64,000 bases of DNA, from assembly GCF_002949795.1 (NCBI RefSeq), contig NZ_CP026692.1:3890545-3954544 (forward strand), in the 5' to 3' direction. Positions within the stretch are counted from its first letter, which is position 1, and the number at the start of each line of letters is the position of its first letter. The DNA is from Nostoc sp. 'Lobaria pulmonaria (5183) cyanobiont'. GTDB lineage: Bacteria; Cyanobacteriota; Cyanobacteriia; Cyanobacteriales; Nostocaceae. The notes under the pieces were generated by a model. The model ran no database searches. It worked only from the letters and a program-made list of their open reading frames with translations, and was not told the origin of the DNA. Made by a program: the position numbers and the translations under genes. This document shows positions 54,351 to 63,219 of this stretch, piece by piece.

Positions 54351-55796
54351 ATGAATAATTTGGCTGTAATTAATACTGCTATTTGCTTGCCTGCGCCAGA
54401 TATTGAGGCATTAATTCAAGGACGAACGATTGTGGCGATGTCCAAAAATTATATCGTTCCAGAGCGTCAATTTGCGCTTTATCCAATGGATTCTTCAATT
54501 AATGTGTTGCCAGTTGAACAGTACTATCACACAAATTTCTTGGCTAATGCCAAAACTGCTCTTATCCAAGTAAGTGTTGAAACTATATCAATTAAAGCTT
54601 GGGTAAAGTGTGAAAAGTGTGAACCTTTGCATAATACTGAATCATTGTCTGCTTTATCACCGCTAACAATTTGGACTACAGAAGCCTTAAAAGAAATATT
54701 AGGGCAACGACATAATATTTTTTTGTTATACTTGCGCGTTTATCAGTTACCCAAACTAATTACACTCTCTCTCAAGGCAAACAGCCAGTTTATTTATTTA
54801 AATGAGCCTTTAACTATTTCTGAAGCAAAACCCGTATTAAACGATCGCACTTTTGCACAACGCAAGCATCAGTTAGAAAATCGACAGCCACCGCTGTATC
54901 CTGAACTAGAAAAATTGCAGAATGCGATCGCATCCCTAACCATTAGCCAACCAGCAGCGAAACAATTAGACGACGATATAAAAATATTCTTAGGTTGGAG
55001 TAGCAATCAACCAACAAACACATTAGATTTAGACTTAGCTTGGATTCAGAAAATTGCTAAAATTGGGAACTCTAGCGACGGACATACATTTGAAAAATTG
55101 GTTCGTAGAGGATTACTAAAGTTAGGCTTTACAGGTTCAGGCTTAAATCCAGATGCAACGGGTGGCGCAGGAGGCATGGATTTTTACACTGAACAACCTT
55201 ATCCAATAGTAGGAGAGTGCAAAGCAACTAAAACTGAAAAAGTTACTGATGGTACACCTGCACAGTTACTAAAAATAGGTATGAACCATCTTGGTAAATT
55301 TCAGTATGACAATTCTATTAAATTAATTATAGCCGCCGGAGAACTAAATTTTTACGCCTTGAGAACAGCTACCGAAAATCAAATGAATGTTATTAGCCCA
55401 GAAACTTTACAAAAACTAATCGCACTGCAAGCAAACTACAAAAATTCTATCAACTTGTTAGAACTAAAAGAGTGTTTGCAACAAGCTCCTTTTGGTTTAG
55501 CTGAAGATAAACTTAATACTTATATCGATAAAGTTGAACAATCTATAAGGTTGCGATCGCACATTATCCATCTCGTCAAAAATTACTTAGAAAACTCAGG
55601 TATAGAATCGGCTGGTGTAGAAGCTTTACATGGTGCGTATTTCGGCTCACATCCGCCACAGCGAATACAAACACCAGAAATGCATGAAATTTTGATTGAA
55701 CTTTCCTCACCCTTAACAGGTTATTTGGGGCGAATTAAGGGTAGTGATTGGAAGAGCGATCGCTTTTACTTTCTCCGCAATCTTACTATTAACTAA
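54351..55796 (+). CDS. Cassette gene C: Mrr-like restriction endonuclease fold
   Basis: 481 residues from the ATG at 54351. Residues 240-300 hold GHTFEKLVRRGLLKLGFTG, then GGAGGMDFYTEQPYPIVGEC followed by K. The FE248, D277 and E289-C-K291 spacing is the Mrr-type PD-(D/E)XK active site. The N-terminal 170 residues (ICLPAPDIEALIQGRTIVAM and onward) are unassigned and may bind target or partner. A C-terminal helical part ends with GRIKGSDWKSDRFYFLR. The first possible codon is a TTG at 54333, but ATG is preferred. It probably cuts DNA; specificity is unknown. Confidence 0.8.
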   Translation: MNNLAVINTAICLPAPDIEALIQGRTIVAMSKNYIVPERQFALYPMDSSINVLPVEQYYHTNFLANAKTALIQVSVETISIKAWVKCEKCEPLHNTESLSALSPLTIWTTEALKEILGQRHNIFLLYLRVYQLPKLITLSLKANSQFIYLNEPLTISEAKPVLNDRTFAQRKHQLENRQPPLYPELEKLQNAIASLTISQPAAKQLDDDIKIFLGWSSNQPTNTLDLDLAWIQKIAKIGNSSDGHTFEKLVRRGLLKLGFTGSGLNPDATGGAGGMDFYTEQPYPIVGECKATKTEKVTDGTPAQLLKIGMNHLGKFQYDNSIKLIIAAGELNFYALRTATENQMNVISPETLQKLIALQANYKNSINLLELKECLQQAPFGLAEDKLNTYIDKVEQSIRLRSHIIHLVKNYLENSGIESAGVEALHGAYFGSHPPQRIQTPEMHEILIELSSPLTGYLGRIKGSDWKSDRFYFLRNLTIN

Positions 55797-55977
55797 AGAA
55801 AGCGAAATATGTGTTTTCTTACCTCTGCGTTCTCTGCACCTTCTCTACGAAATGTTACGCGTAGTTTACTTCTCCATAGGAGTACGCGGTTCTTTTCAAA
55901 ATAACTGAAGTGCAGATTGTTTTACAGATAATTCATTCATAAATAATTAATACTATCTATTGACTTAATTTTATTTT

Positions 55978-56377
55978 ATGAGAAGCAATAACAAGCGTAG
56001 GCAAAAAACGCCATCTCTTAAAGAAGAATTAACTAATAGCTAAAGATCCGCAGCAATTCATCGATATCGCTGCCGAGAATGGCTATTACTTTTCTGCTGA
56101 TGAGTTAGCTTGGCTGTTAATTGACATCAAATCATCGTCAGATTTAGTATCTATTAACAATAGCCTTGGAGAGATTCTCACGGTATCAAGCTACGGCAGA
56201 ATTGAAACAGGATACTGGATTTGGCTAGCAGAACATTGGGGAATCGTGCCACCATTTTGTCATTGGGATAAACCCAGTACTTTCTTATGTCAAAATCTCA
56301 ACAATCCTTTTTTACCTGATCGCTGTTTCTTACCTAAGAGTTACTTTAATCAACGGCTTATGGCAATTCATAATTAA
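55978..56377 (+). pseudogene. Nif11-like peptide gene with a frameshift
   Basis: From an ATG at 55978 the frame reads MRSNNKRRQKTPSLKEELTN and stops after one more codon. One base further, another frame reads AKDPQQFIDIAAENGYYFSA then DELAWLL, which is the Nif11/NHLP-leader consensus, and runs open for 112 codons to TAA at 56375. It has no start codon of its own. The tail (WIWLAEHWGIVPPFCHWD, FLCQNL, LPDRCFL) has three Cys and no leader-type GG site, so a RiPP core is doubtful. No maturation enzyme is near. Confidence 0.6.
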
Positions 56378-56471
56378 AATAATTCGTAATTAGGCAAAGG
56401 AAGAGAAGAAAGCAATACTTAACTCAACGGTATTGAGTTATAAGACTTAATTACGAATTACGAATTATACA

Positions 56472-56520
56472 GTGAAGCATCCTAGACAGAAGATATATCT
56501 TCTATTTAGGATGCTTCACA
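56472..56520. terminator. Large hairpin downstream of pgi
   Basis: GTGAAGCATCCTA and TAGGATGCTTCAC enclose GAAGATATATCTTC, itself a palindrome. It lacks a run of Ts, so it may be a repeat as much as a terminator. Confidence 0.6.
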
Positions 56521-56521
56521 A

Positions 56522-56547
56522 TAAAAAATTGTTGCTGATACAACAAT
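56522..56547 (-). terminator. Rho-independent terminator of pgi
   Basis: On the minus strand ATTGTTG pairs with CAACAAT around TATCAG and is followed by TTTTTT. Confidence 0.8.
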
Positions 56548-56580
56548 CATGGACAAAATGTGATATTTAGACTAGAGTTA

Positions 56581-58167
56581 TCAGCTAGCAGAAACGGTCA
56601 AAGTACCGGGTTTGTGAAGATCGCCTTGCAAAACTACACCCCGTTGATTGGCATGGATATGACGTAAAATCTTGTAAATTGCCTCAACTTGGTCTGATGC
56701 GTCTGCCTTCTTGGCGAGTTCCTCTAGAGAAAGGGGAGTTTTTTCTTTTTGTAGCACTGCTACCACTCGTGTTTGCAAATCGAGAATGGTGGCGGCAGCT
56801 TTTTTGCCAGCTTCTACGCCTGGTTGATGGTAGGCGTTGACGTTGACCAAGCTAGCATATAAACCAACAGCACGTTCGTACAAAGCAATTAATGCCCCTA
56901 CAGTTCGGGGATTAACTTGGGGAATCGTGACTGTAATCGAATCGCGGTGATTTTCATAAAGCGCTTGTCGGGTTCCTTGGAGAAAACCGGAAAGATAATC
57001 GCCTGATGTAACTCCCGGATCTATTTCAGTGGATGGGCCCTGACGATCTTCCAACACTTCGATGAAGGTAGCAAAGAAATTCGCTACACCCTCGCGTAAC
57101 TGCTGGACGTAAGCGTGTTGATCTGTTGAGCCTTTGTTGCCATAAACGGCAATGCCTTGATGGACAACGTTGCCGTCTAAGTCTTTTTCCTTGCCCAAGG
57201 ATTCCATCACTAACTGTTGTAAATAGCGACTGAATAAAAATAAGCTGTCCTTGTAAGGTAGAACAACCATATCTTTTTCACCCTTTCCATTGCCAGCAAA
57301 ATACCAAGACAAAGCAAGCAAGGCTGCTGGGTTATTTTTCACATCTGGGACGCGGGTAGCGTCATCCATTTCTTTTGCGCCATCTAGCATGGCGCGAACA
57401 TCAATCCCCTGCAATGCTGCTGGTACTAGCCCCACAGCAGACATTTCTGAGGTGCGTCCTCCTACCCAGTCATACATCGGAAATCTGGCCAACCAACCTT
57501 CGTCTTTGGCCAGTTTATCGAGGTTGCTATCAACGCTGGTAATTGCTACCGCATATTGAGCAAACTCTAAATTGTGTCCGGCGTAGGCTTTTTTAACTTC
57601 AATCATGCCGTTGCGAGGTTCCGGTGTTCCTCCAGATTTGGAGATCACCAATACCAAAGTGCTGGCGAGGCTATTTCGCAGATAATTGATAACGCGATCG
57701 ATACCTGCCGGATCGTTGTTATCGATAAAGTGAAGTTTCAGGGGCGGGAAATCAGGAGCGAGAGCTTCGGAGACGAATTGGGGGCCGAGAGCGGAACCAC
57801 CAATGCCAATGGAGATAATATCCGTAAAGCGGTTTGCTCTGGGAGGATGAATAGCACCTGTTTGAACTTTTTCCGCAAAGGCTTCGATTTGTTCTAAGGT
57901 TTGGACTATTTCTTGTGTAAGTTCTGGAGCTGGCGCTAAATCAGGATTTCGCAGCCAGTAGTGTCCAACCATGCGGTTCTCGTCAGGATTTGCGATCGCA
58001 CCCTTCTCTAGTTGAGCCATATCCGCAAACGCCTTGTCAAACTTCGGCTGCAACGATTCCACGAAGGCATCATCGAACCGTATCCGACTTACGTCTAAGT
58101 ACAGCCCCAATCCCTCGTGTAAATATAACCAGTTTTGGTATCGTTGCCAAAGTGCCCTAGCATCCAT
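56581..58167 (-). CDS. pgi: Glucose-6-phosphate isomerase
   Basis: 528 residues. Interconverts glucose-6-phosphate and fructose-6-phosphate. [56 protein letters not shown] and [20 protein letters not shown] are as in cyanobacterial isomerases. Catalytic Glu and His regions ([11 protein letters not shown]) are present. Full length, with its own terminator. The preceding 270 bases hold TTTTAGA heptamers. Confidence 0.96.
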   Translation of the reverse strand: MDARALWQRYQNWLYLHEGLGLYLDVSRIRFDDAFVESLQPKFDKAFADMAQLEKGAIANPDENRMVGHYWLRNPDLAPAPELTQEIVQTLEQIEAFAEKVQTGAIHPPRANRFTDIISIGIGGSALGPQFVSEALAPDFPPLKLHFIDNNDPAGIDRVINYLRNSLASTLVLVISKSGGTPEPRNGMIEVKKAYAGHNLEFAQYAVAITSVDSNLDKLAKDEGWLARFPMYDWVGGRTSEMSAVGLVPAALQGIDVRAMLDGAKEMDDATRVPDVKNNPAALLALSWYFAGNGKGEKDMVVLPYKDSLFLFSRYLQQLVMESLGKEKDLDGNVVHQGIAVYGNKGSTDQHAYVQQLREGVANFFATFIEVLEDRQGPSTEIDPGVTSGDYLSGFLQGTRQALYENHRDSITVTIPQVNPRTVGALIALYERAVGLYASLVNVNAYHQPGVEAGKKAAATILDLQTRVVAVLQKEKTPLSLEELAKKADASDQVEAIYKILRHIHANQRGVVLQGDLHKPGTLTVSAS

Positions 58168-58280
58168 AGGGAAATCTCAAATAAAGTGTTATTTCAAAAA
58201 CCAGTTTAATGTAAGGTTATAGCGATCCCTGCCTAGCCTTATACAGTTTACAGTTTTAAGTGTTCCCTTGACCGTGCCAA

Positions 58281-58308
58281 TTTTAGATTTTAGATTTTAG
58301 ATTTTAGA
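58281..58308. repeat. Four TTTTAGA heptamers
   Basis: Four perfect tandem TTTTAGA units between pgi and the toxin gene. Confidence 0.92.
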
Positions 58309-58440
58309 TTAAAAATTATTTCGGTTGATGCCCCGCACTTCTTTACCAGAAGCTACCGCGAACGTGCCAAGAAAGCGAACGTGGGTGGAACAAATCCAAA
58401 ATCCGCAATTCCAAAATCCAAAATTGATTGACTCTTGACT

Positions 58441-58698
58441 TTAAACATCTGGCATAGGGATGACACACAGAAATTTCACAATTTCACCCCGAATTTCTAT
58501 ACCAATCAGATAATTGTCTAGGGTGAAGCGGTGAAAAATGCCTTCACTATCAAGCTGTCGCAGTTCTTTTAAATCAGTCAGTTGCCACTTTTGGGCTAAC
58601 TCAATAAAAACAAAATCATGCACCCGCTCGTAGGCGGCAGGTTCTAAATTCTTCAGGTCTAGCAAAAAAGACCTGGCATAGCGCATTTCCAGACTCAC
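58441..58698 (-). CDS. RelE/ParE-type toxin
   Basis: 85 residues. YARSFLLDLKNLEPAAYERV at the start, LTDLKELRQLDSEGIFHRFT in the middle and IRGEIVKFLCVIPMPDV at the end form the short alpha-beta fold of RelE-like mRNA interferases. Catalytic residues vary in this group and cannot be confirmed by eye. It is the second gene of a pair, 62 bases after the antitoxin. Expected to stop growth by cleaving mRNA unless bound by its partner. Confidence 0.82.
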   Translation of the reverse strand: MSLEMRYARSFLLDLKNLEPAAYERVHDFVFIELAQKWQLTDLKELRQLDSEGIFHRFTLDNYLIGIEIRGEIVKFLCVIPMPDV

Positions 58699-58760
58699 TG
58701 GGCGTTACCTTCACCAAAACTTGAGGGGCCACTGGCACAAGAGAAGAAAGCGCTGCTGAA

Positions 58761-58958
58761 TCAGAAAAACATCAACAGTCTTACTGCTTCTTCATGGGTT
58801 AAGATATCCCACGGTTGCTGCGATCGCTTGACTTTTTGTATGGCTTTAAGCATATAAAAGTCATAATGTAAAGCTTCGAGAACGTTCCAAATGTCTTGCA
58901 AATCGTCATCACCTAACTGCTCAATTAAGTGGTGCATTCTAAGGCGCAGCAAATTCAT
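58761..58958 (-). CDS. Antitoxin partner of the RelE-type toxin
   Basis: 65 residues: MNLLRLRMHHLIEQLGDDDL, then WNVLEALHYDFYMLKAIQKV and HEEAVRLLMFF. The leucine-rich start and the short helix DDDLQDIWNVLEAL are seen in many small cyanobacterial antitoxins encoded just upstream of RelE-type toxins. The DNA-binding part is not typed. It would autorepress the pair and neutralise the toxin. No palindromic operator is obvious in the upstream spacer, which is full of repeats. Confidence 0.78.
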   Translation of the reverse strand: MNLLRLRMHHLIEQLGDDDLQDIWNVLEALHYDFYMLKAIQKVKRSQQPWDILTHEEAVRLLMFF

Positions 58959-59039
58959 ACGTCAATTATTCCCTACCAGCAAACACCAACAATAAATAGT
59001 ATTCCCATAAAATTAGCTCCGCTCAAGCTACGCTAAAAT

Positions 59040-59160
59040 TTATTCGCCCAGGGAAGGGGGCAGAGGAGCAGGGGAGACAAGGGGGACAATGAAAATAACC
59101 ATGCTCAATTTCCAATGCCCAATGCCCAATTCCCAATTCCTAATGCCCAATTCCCAAATA
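59040..59160. repeat. Heptamer-type repeat block
   Basis: GGGGGCAGAGGAGCAGGGGA-type units, followed by CAATGCCCAATGCCCAATTC and relatives, ending a few bases before the permease start. Confidence 0.8.
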
Positions 59161-59167
59161 ATTTAAT

Positions 59168-60301
59168 ATGGTTGACTATCTAATTTTCTTAGCAATTTCT
59201 ACAGCACTTTTTGCTCTATTCGCACTAGGACTCAATTTACAGTGGGGCTTTACGGGATTAATTAACTTTGGTCATATTGCTTTCATGACCCTGGGAGCAT
59301 ATACAACGGTATTATTAAGCTTAAAGGGCGTACCGATACTAGTATCGGCACTGGCTGGGGCAATTGCTGCTGCCTTATTGGGTTTGATAATTGGTTTTGT
59401 AACTCTCCGTTTACGGGAAGATTATCTAGGAATTGTCACCATTGGCACGGGCGAATTAATTCGTTTGGTGGTGAATAATCAGGAATTACCTGTGGGTGAC
59501 ACTTGGATTTCTGGGGCGTTTGGCGTGCAAAGTTATCCCATACCCCTATCCACAGAGCCAAGTTTGTTTGTCAGATTAGTAATGATTGGGCTTTTGACGC
59601 TGCTGGCTGCCGTAACTTTCTTTACGTTGTGGCAATGGATTCGTACCACTCAAATATCTCGGACTACTGATTTAGGTAAAAGGACAACTAGCCAGCAAGA
59701 ATTTGTATCACGCTTGGGTGTGGGAATTGTGTTAGCACTTTTGGCGGCAGCGATTTATATTTCTGGGGCAATCGGACTGTATAATTACAACCCAAAAGCG
59801 GGTTTAATGCTGGTGTTGTTGCTGGTTTTAGCATTTGTATACTGGCGGTTAGAAATTTTGGTGCGATCGCCTTGGGGTAGAATTCTCAAAGCCATCCGTG
59901 AAGATGAAGAAATTCCCAAGGCATTGGGAAAAAATGTCTTTTGGTATAAATTACAATCTCTCATGTTAGGAGGTGCGATCGCGGGTATCGCTGGTGCTTT
60001 CTTCGCTTGGCAACTCAGTGCCATTTACCCTGATAATTTCCAACCGCAGATCACCTTTGACACTTGGATTATGGTGATTTTAGGCGGTTCTGGGAAAAAT
60101 GTCGGCACAATCGTAGGCGCGATAATTTTCTTTGCTTACGATGCGCTAACGCGGGAAGTTTTACCTAGAATTGTTCACCTTGATGAAGCCCGTTTGGGTG
60201 CATTTCGGATCATGATAATCGGACTAATTTTGATGGTACTGATGATTTGGCGTCCTCAAGGTATCTTAGGGAAAAAGGAGGAACTCACCCTTGGTAAATA
60301 A
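59168..60301 (+). CDS. Branched-chain/neutral amino acid ABC transporter permease (LivM type)
   Basis: 377 residues with about ten membrane spans. ALFALGLNLQWGFTGLINFG is the family start, FVTLRLREDYLGIVTIGTGE the cytoplasmic loop, and LKAIREDEEIPKALGKNVFW and LGGSGKNVGTIVGAIIFF the coupling and C-terminal motifs. It belongs to the LivM family used for amino acids or urea; cyanobacterial NatC/NatD proteins are of this type. Its stop overlaps the start of the ATPase gene by 11 bases, so the pair is coupled. No binding-protein gene is adjacent. Confidence 0.88.
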   Translation: MVDYLIFLAISTALFALFALGLNLQWGFTGLINFGHIAFMTLGAYTTVLLSLKGVPILVSALAGAIAAALLGLIIGFVTLRLREDYLGIVTIGTGELIRLVVNNQELPVGDTWISGAFGVQSYPIPLSTEPSLFVRLVMIGLLTLLAAVTFFTLWQWIRTTQISRTTDLGKRTTSQQEFVSRLGVGIVLALLAAAIYISGAIGLYNYNPKAGLMLVLLLVLAFVYWRLEILVRSPWGRILKAIREDEEIPKALGKNVFWYKLQSLMLGGAIAGIAGAFFAWQLSAIYPDNFQPQITFDTWIMVILGGSGKNVGTIVGAIIFFAYDALTREVLPRIVHLDEARLGAFRIMIIGLILMVLMIWRPQGILGKKEELTLGK

Positions 60302-61073
60302 TTATTCATCCCCACTTCCCCTTTTGGTAGCTACTGGACTTTCTAAAAGCTTTGGTGGTGTCAAAGCAGTTAATGAGGCGAAAATCGAAGTTGCTAAAGG
60401 CAGCATTACGGGCTTGATTGGCCCCAATGGTGCTGGTAAAACTACTTTATTTAATTTACTCTCAAACTTCATCCGCCCCGATAAGGGACGAGTGATTTTT
60501 GACGGCGAACCGATTCACAATTTGCAACCATATCAAATCGCCCAGCAGGGGGTAATCCGCACCTTTCAGGTTGCACGGACTCTCTCGCGGTTGTCGGTGT
60601 TAGAAAATATGCTGCTGGCGGCGCAAAAACAAACTGGTGAAAATTTTTGGCAGGTGCAGTTGCAACCGCACGTTGTCGCTAAGGAAGAAAAGCAACTCGA
60701 AGAGCGGGCAATGTTTTTATTAGAATCAGTGGGCTTGGCAAAAAAAGCATCCGATTATGCTGGTGGTTTGTCTGGTGGACAACGCAAGCTGCTGGAAATG
60801 GGACGAGCACTGATGACTAATCCCAAGTTAATTTTGTTGGATGAACCGGCGGCTGGGGTAAATCCGAAACTGATTGATGATATTTGCGATCGCATTATCA
60901 CTTGGAACCGTCAAGATGGGATGACCTTTCTGATTATTGAACACAATATGGATGTGGTTATGTCCTTGTGCGATCGTGTTTGGGTACTTGCTGAAGGACA
61001 GAATTTAGCTGACGGTACACCCGCAGAAATTCAAACTAATCCCAAAGTTTTAGAAGCTTATTTGGGAAAATAA
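60291..61073 (+). CDS. ABC transporter ATP-binding protein (LivG type)
   Basis: 260 residues. Walker A GPNGAGKTTLFNLLSNF, Q-loop region GVIRTFQVARTLSRLSVLEN, signature LSGGQRKLLEMGRALMTNPK and Walker B LILLDEPAAGVNP with H-loop IIEHNMDVVMSLCDRV. The GVIRTFQ and NPKVLEAYLG elements are characteristic of LivG. It powers the permease encoded immediately upstream. Substrate is likely a hydrophobic or neutral amino acid by family; urea cannot be excluded. Confidence 0.92.
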   Translation: MVNNYSSPLPLLVATGLSKSFGGVKAVNEAKIEVAKGSITGLIGPNGAGKTTLFNLLSNFIRPDKGRVIFDGEPIHNLQPYQIAQQGVIRTFQVARTLSRLSVLENMLLAAQKQTGENFWQVQLQPHVVAKEEKQLEERAMFLLESVGLAKKASDYAGGLSGGQRKLLEMGRALMTNPKLILLDEPAAGVNPKLIDDICDRIITWNRQDGMTFLIIEHNMDVVMSLCDRVWVLAEGQNLADGTPAEIQTNPKVLEAYLGK

Positions 61074-61246
61074 AGAGCGATTGGCTTTCTATTCCAAAGC
61101 TCTCCCATACAGGGAGAGAGGCTTTTATTCTTACTCTGATTCGCTGCTAGGCAACGATTTGAGAGAAAGTTGCACACGGCGTCAAATCTTCGGAAATTTG
61201 GCTCTTGTTAAAATCGAGTTGTATATCTCAGTGGAAAAAGCTTTTT

Positions 61247-61825
61247 ATGTCAATGATGACACTCAGAGATTTAGAGCAAGTTCAAACCGCTTTTACCGAA
61301 GCAGGTTTAGATTACCAGCTGGAACTCGAAAATGGGAAAATTTCAATAATGGGCCCGTCAGATATTGTATCCAGCGAAATCAGTAGTCGTCTCATCGCCT
61401 TTCTCTTTGCTTGGATAAATCCTCGTCGCTGGGGAAGAGTATTTGATTCAGCTGGCGGTTTCATCATGCCAGATACAAACCTCAAAGCACCTGATGTTTC
61501 CTTTGTTCGCGCTTCTCGACTTCTCCAAAGTCCTCGTTACTTTGGAGAACTTGTTCCTGACTTGGTGGTAGAAATTAAATCTCAGAGTGATAAAATTAAA
61601 CTTGTAGTAGCCAAAATTCTGAAATTTATAGAATTAGGAGCGCTCGTCGGCATTCTGATTGATCCTGATGAAGAGACAGTTACAATTTATCGCTCTACAG
61701 GCGAACCTACAGTTTTAGAAAATGGCGATATTTTAACAATACCAGAACTTTTTCCCGGTTGGGAATTGCCCATTACTGAATTGTGGCCTCCTATCTTTAC
61801 CGAGGAAGAAACACAAATTTTGTAA
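61247..61825 (+). CDS. Uma2 family putative endonuclease
   Basis: About 192 residues from the ATG at 61247 (MSMMTLRDLEQVQ). Uma2 (DUF820) restriction-like fold: YQLELENGKISIMGPSDIVS, KAPDVSFVRASRLLQSPRYF and LVPDLVVEIKSQSDKI, where Asp and Glu-X-Lys are the PD-(D/E)XK residues. This family is multicopy in cyanobacteria and its role is unknown. The frame extends upstream to 61205 but that part does not match. Convergent with another Uma2 gene 80 bases downstream. Confidence 0.88.
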   Translation: MSMMTLRDLEQVQTAFTEAGLDYQLELENGKISIMGPSDIVSSEISSRLIAFLFAWINPRRWGRVFDSAGGFIMPDTNLKAPDVSFVRASRLLQSPRYFGELVPDLVVEIKSQSDKIKLVVAKILKFIELGALVGILIDPDEETVTIYRSTGEPTVLENGDILTIPELFPGWELPITELWPPIFTEEETQIL

Positions 61826-61905
61826 AAAACTTTAGTCGCTATTAAACCGGATTATCACTATTACCAATTAGATTTGCAAATCCACAAACATCACTACGAA
61901 TTATT

Positions 61906-62496
61906 TTAATCTTCGTTATTTTCTCCAAAATTGACTTGCTCGTAAAGGTCGTGCAATTCAATTTGAAAATCAACCGTTTGCAACGATAAAGTTGCAGATT
62001 CATGTTCAAGTTCAGTGAATGACCATTGACTTTCCGCAGTTTTTACATACTGCATCACATGATACTGATATTGGTCAATTAAAATATATTCCTTGAATTC
62101 TGGAATAGAGCGATAATAAAGAAACTTATCGCCTTGGTCATAATTTTTAGTCGATTTAGATAAAACTTCAGCAATTAACATCGGATTCATAACCGTTGTT
62201 GTGCTGGTTCCTGTATAAATAGGTTGTCCCTCAATTACCATCACATCGGGATACGTATGCTGCCGATAACGGGGTATCCACAAACGCACATCACCAATAT
62301 AAACATCATAATTTTTACGCCTTAAAGCAATTTTTAAGGATGCAGCTAAATTTAAAGCAATTTTATTATGATTTGTAGTGCCACCCGTCATCGGTACAAT
62401 TTCTCCATCACGGTATTCGCTTTTATATACTGCCTTTTGTTCAATTTCTAAATACTCTTCAGGTGTGTAATATAACTTTTGTGTTTCTAACTGCAT
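61906..62496 (-). CDS. Uma2 family putative endonuclease, second copy
   Basis: About 196 residues from the ATG at 62496 (MQLETQKLYYTPEEYLEIEQ). YRDGEIVPMTGGTTNHNKIA, YPDVMVIEGQPIYTG and NPMLIAEVLSKSTKNYDQGD give the Uma2 pattern; here the motif is E-V-L rather than E-x-K at this site, so catalysis is uncertain. It belongs to a different subgroup from the neighbour at 61247. The longer frame to 62583 overlaps the regulator gene and is rejected. Confidence 0.88.
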   Translation of the reverse strand: MQLETQKLYYTPEEYLEIEQKAVYKSEYRDGEIVPMTGGTTNHNKIALNLAASLKIALRRKNYDVYIGDVRLWIPRYRQHTYPDVMVIEGQPIYTGTSTTTVMNPMLIAEVLSKSTKNYDQGDKFLYYRSIPEFKEYILIDQYQYHVMQYVKTAESQWSFTELEHESATLSLQTVDFQIELHDLYEQVNFGENNED

Positions 62497-62534
62497 AAAA
62501 ATACAACCTATAATTGTGCGGTTATTTTTTGTAT

Positions 62535-63119
62535 CTATGTTGTACGCCAATAAACCCCATTTTCTCGCTGCATTAACTGGCAAGCAATCAACTCTCGTCG
62601 CAGAGTCGCACAGTCAATATGGTAGCGTTTGAGAATATCATTTACCAGGTGTTCAGGGTAGTTGACTCCTACATCAAACTGGTTTGCTAACCACTTAAGA
62701 ATAACTAGACGCTTTTTCCGGCTAGCGGGGATTTCTTTGAGGCGTTGAACAGAGTCCTTGTCGGAGACATCGCCGTCGAAATAGTTTTTCAACACTTTAC
62801 TTTCCCAAGCCTCAGTATCCACATCCTCAATCAAAGATGCTATTTTCTCAGGTGTGAAAATTTCCTTGCTAATGCTTTGCAAAGCCTCACTATCCAACTG
62901 GTATAGACGGCTATTACCTTCAGGGCGCATTGTCACCAAATTTAGCTCCTTAAGTTTCGCTAAATGATGGGATACCGTGGGTTCCTTGAGTTGCAGTAGC
63001 ACCGCCAATTCTTCGACGCTGCACTCCTGATTCGCCAGGATACCTACAATCTTCAATCGGCTATCATCCGCTAATGCCTTGAAAAAGCGCAGTAAGATGT
63101 TAAATTGCTCTGGTTGCAT
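62535..63119 (-). CDS. ArsR-type regulator with C-terminal DUF2087
   Basis: 194 residues. Winged-helix at residues 5-85: LRFFKALADDSRLKIVGILA, then LLQLKEPTVSHHLAKLKEL as recognition helix and NSRLYQLD. No CxC metal site is seen in the helix, so it may not sense metal. The C-terminal 70 residues (LKEIPASRKKRLVILKWLAN, LVNDILKRYHIDCATLRREL) are DUF2087. Probable local repressor. Three TCTAATT boxes lie directly upstream, likely its own operator. Confidence 0.9.
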   Translation of the reverse strand: MQPEQFNILLRFFKALADDSRLKIVGILANQECSVEELAVLLQLKEPTVSHHLAKLKELNLVTMRPEGNSRLYQLDSEALQSISKEIFTPEKIASLIEDVDTEAWESKVLKNYFDGDVSDKDSVQRLKEIPASRKKRLVILKWLANQFDVGVNYPEHLVNDILKRYHIDCATLRRELIACQLMQRENGVYWRTT

Positions 63120-63126
63120 AACTAAC

Positions 63127-63167
63127 TTCTAATTAGACATCTATCTAATTAGAAGTATATCTAATTG
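63127..63167. promoter_or_regulatory. Operator with three TCTAATTAGA boxes at 16-bp spacing
   Basis: Perfect palindromes TCTAATTAGA at 63128-63137 and 63144-63153, and TCTAATTG at 63160-63167, are spaced by 16 bases. They sit 8 to 48 bases upstream of the ArsR-type start codon. Confidence 0.8.
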
Positions 63168-63219
63168 AAAAGCTCAGATCCCCAAATTCTCACAGAAGCC
63201 GGGGATTTTGTTGTTAAAT

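Noticed and set aside
61081-61386. 101-codon plus-strand frame after the LivG-type gene
   Set aside because: It overlaps the Uma2 gene in another frame. The Uma2 frame has clear family motifs, this one has none.
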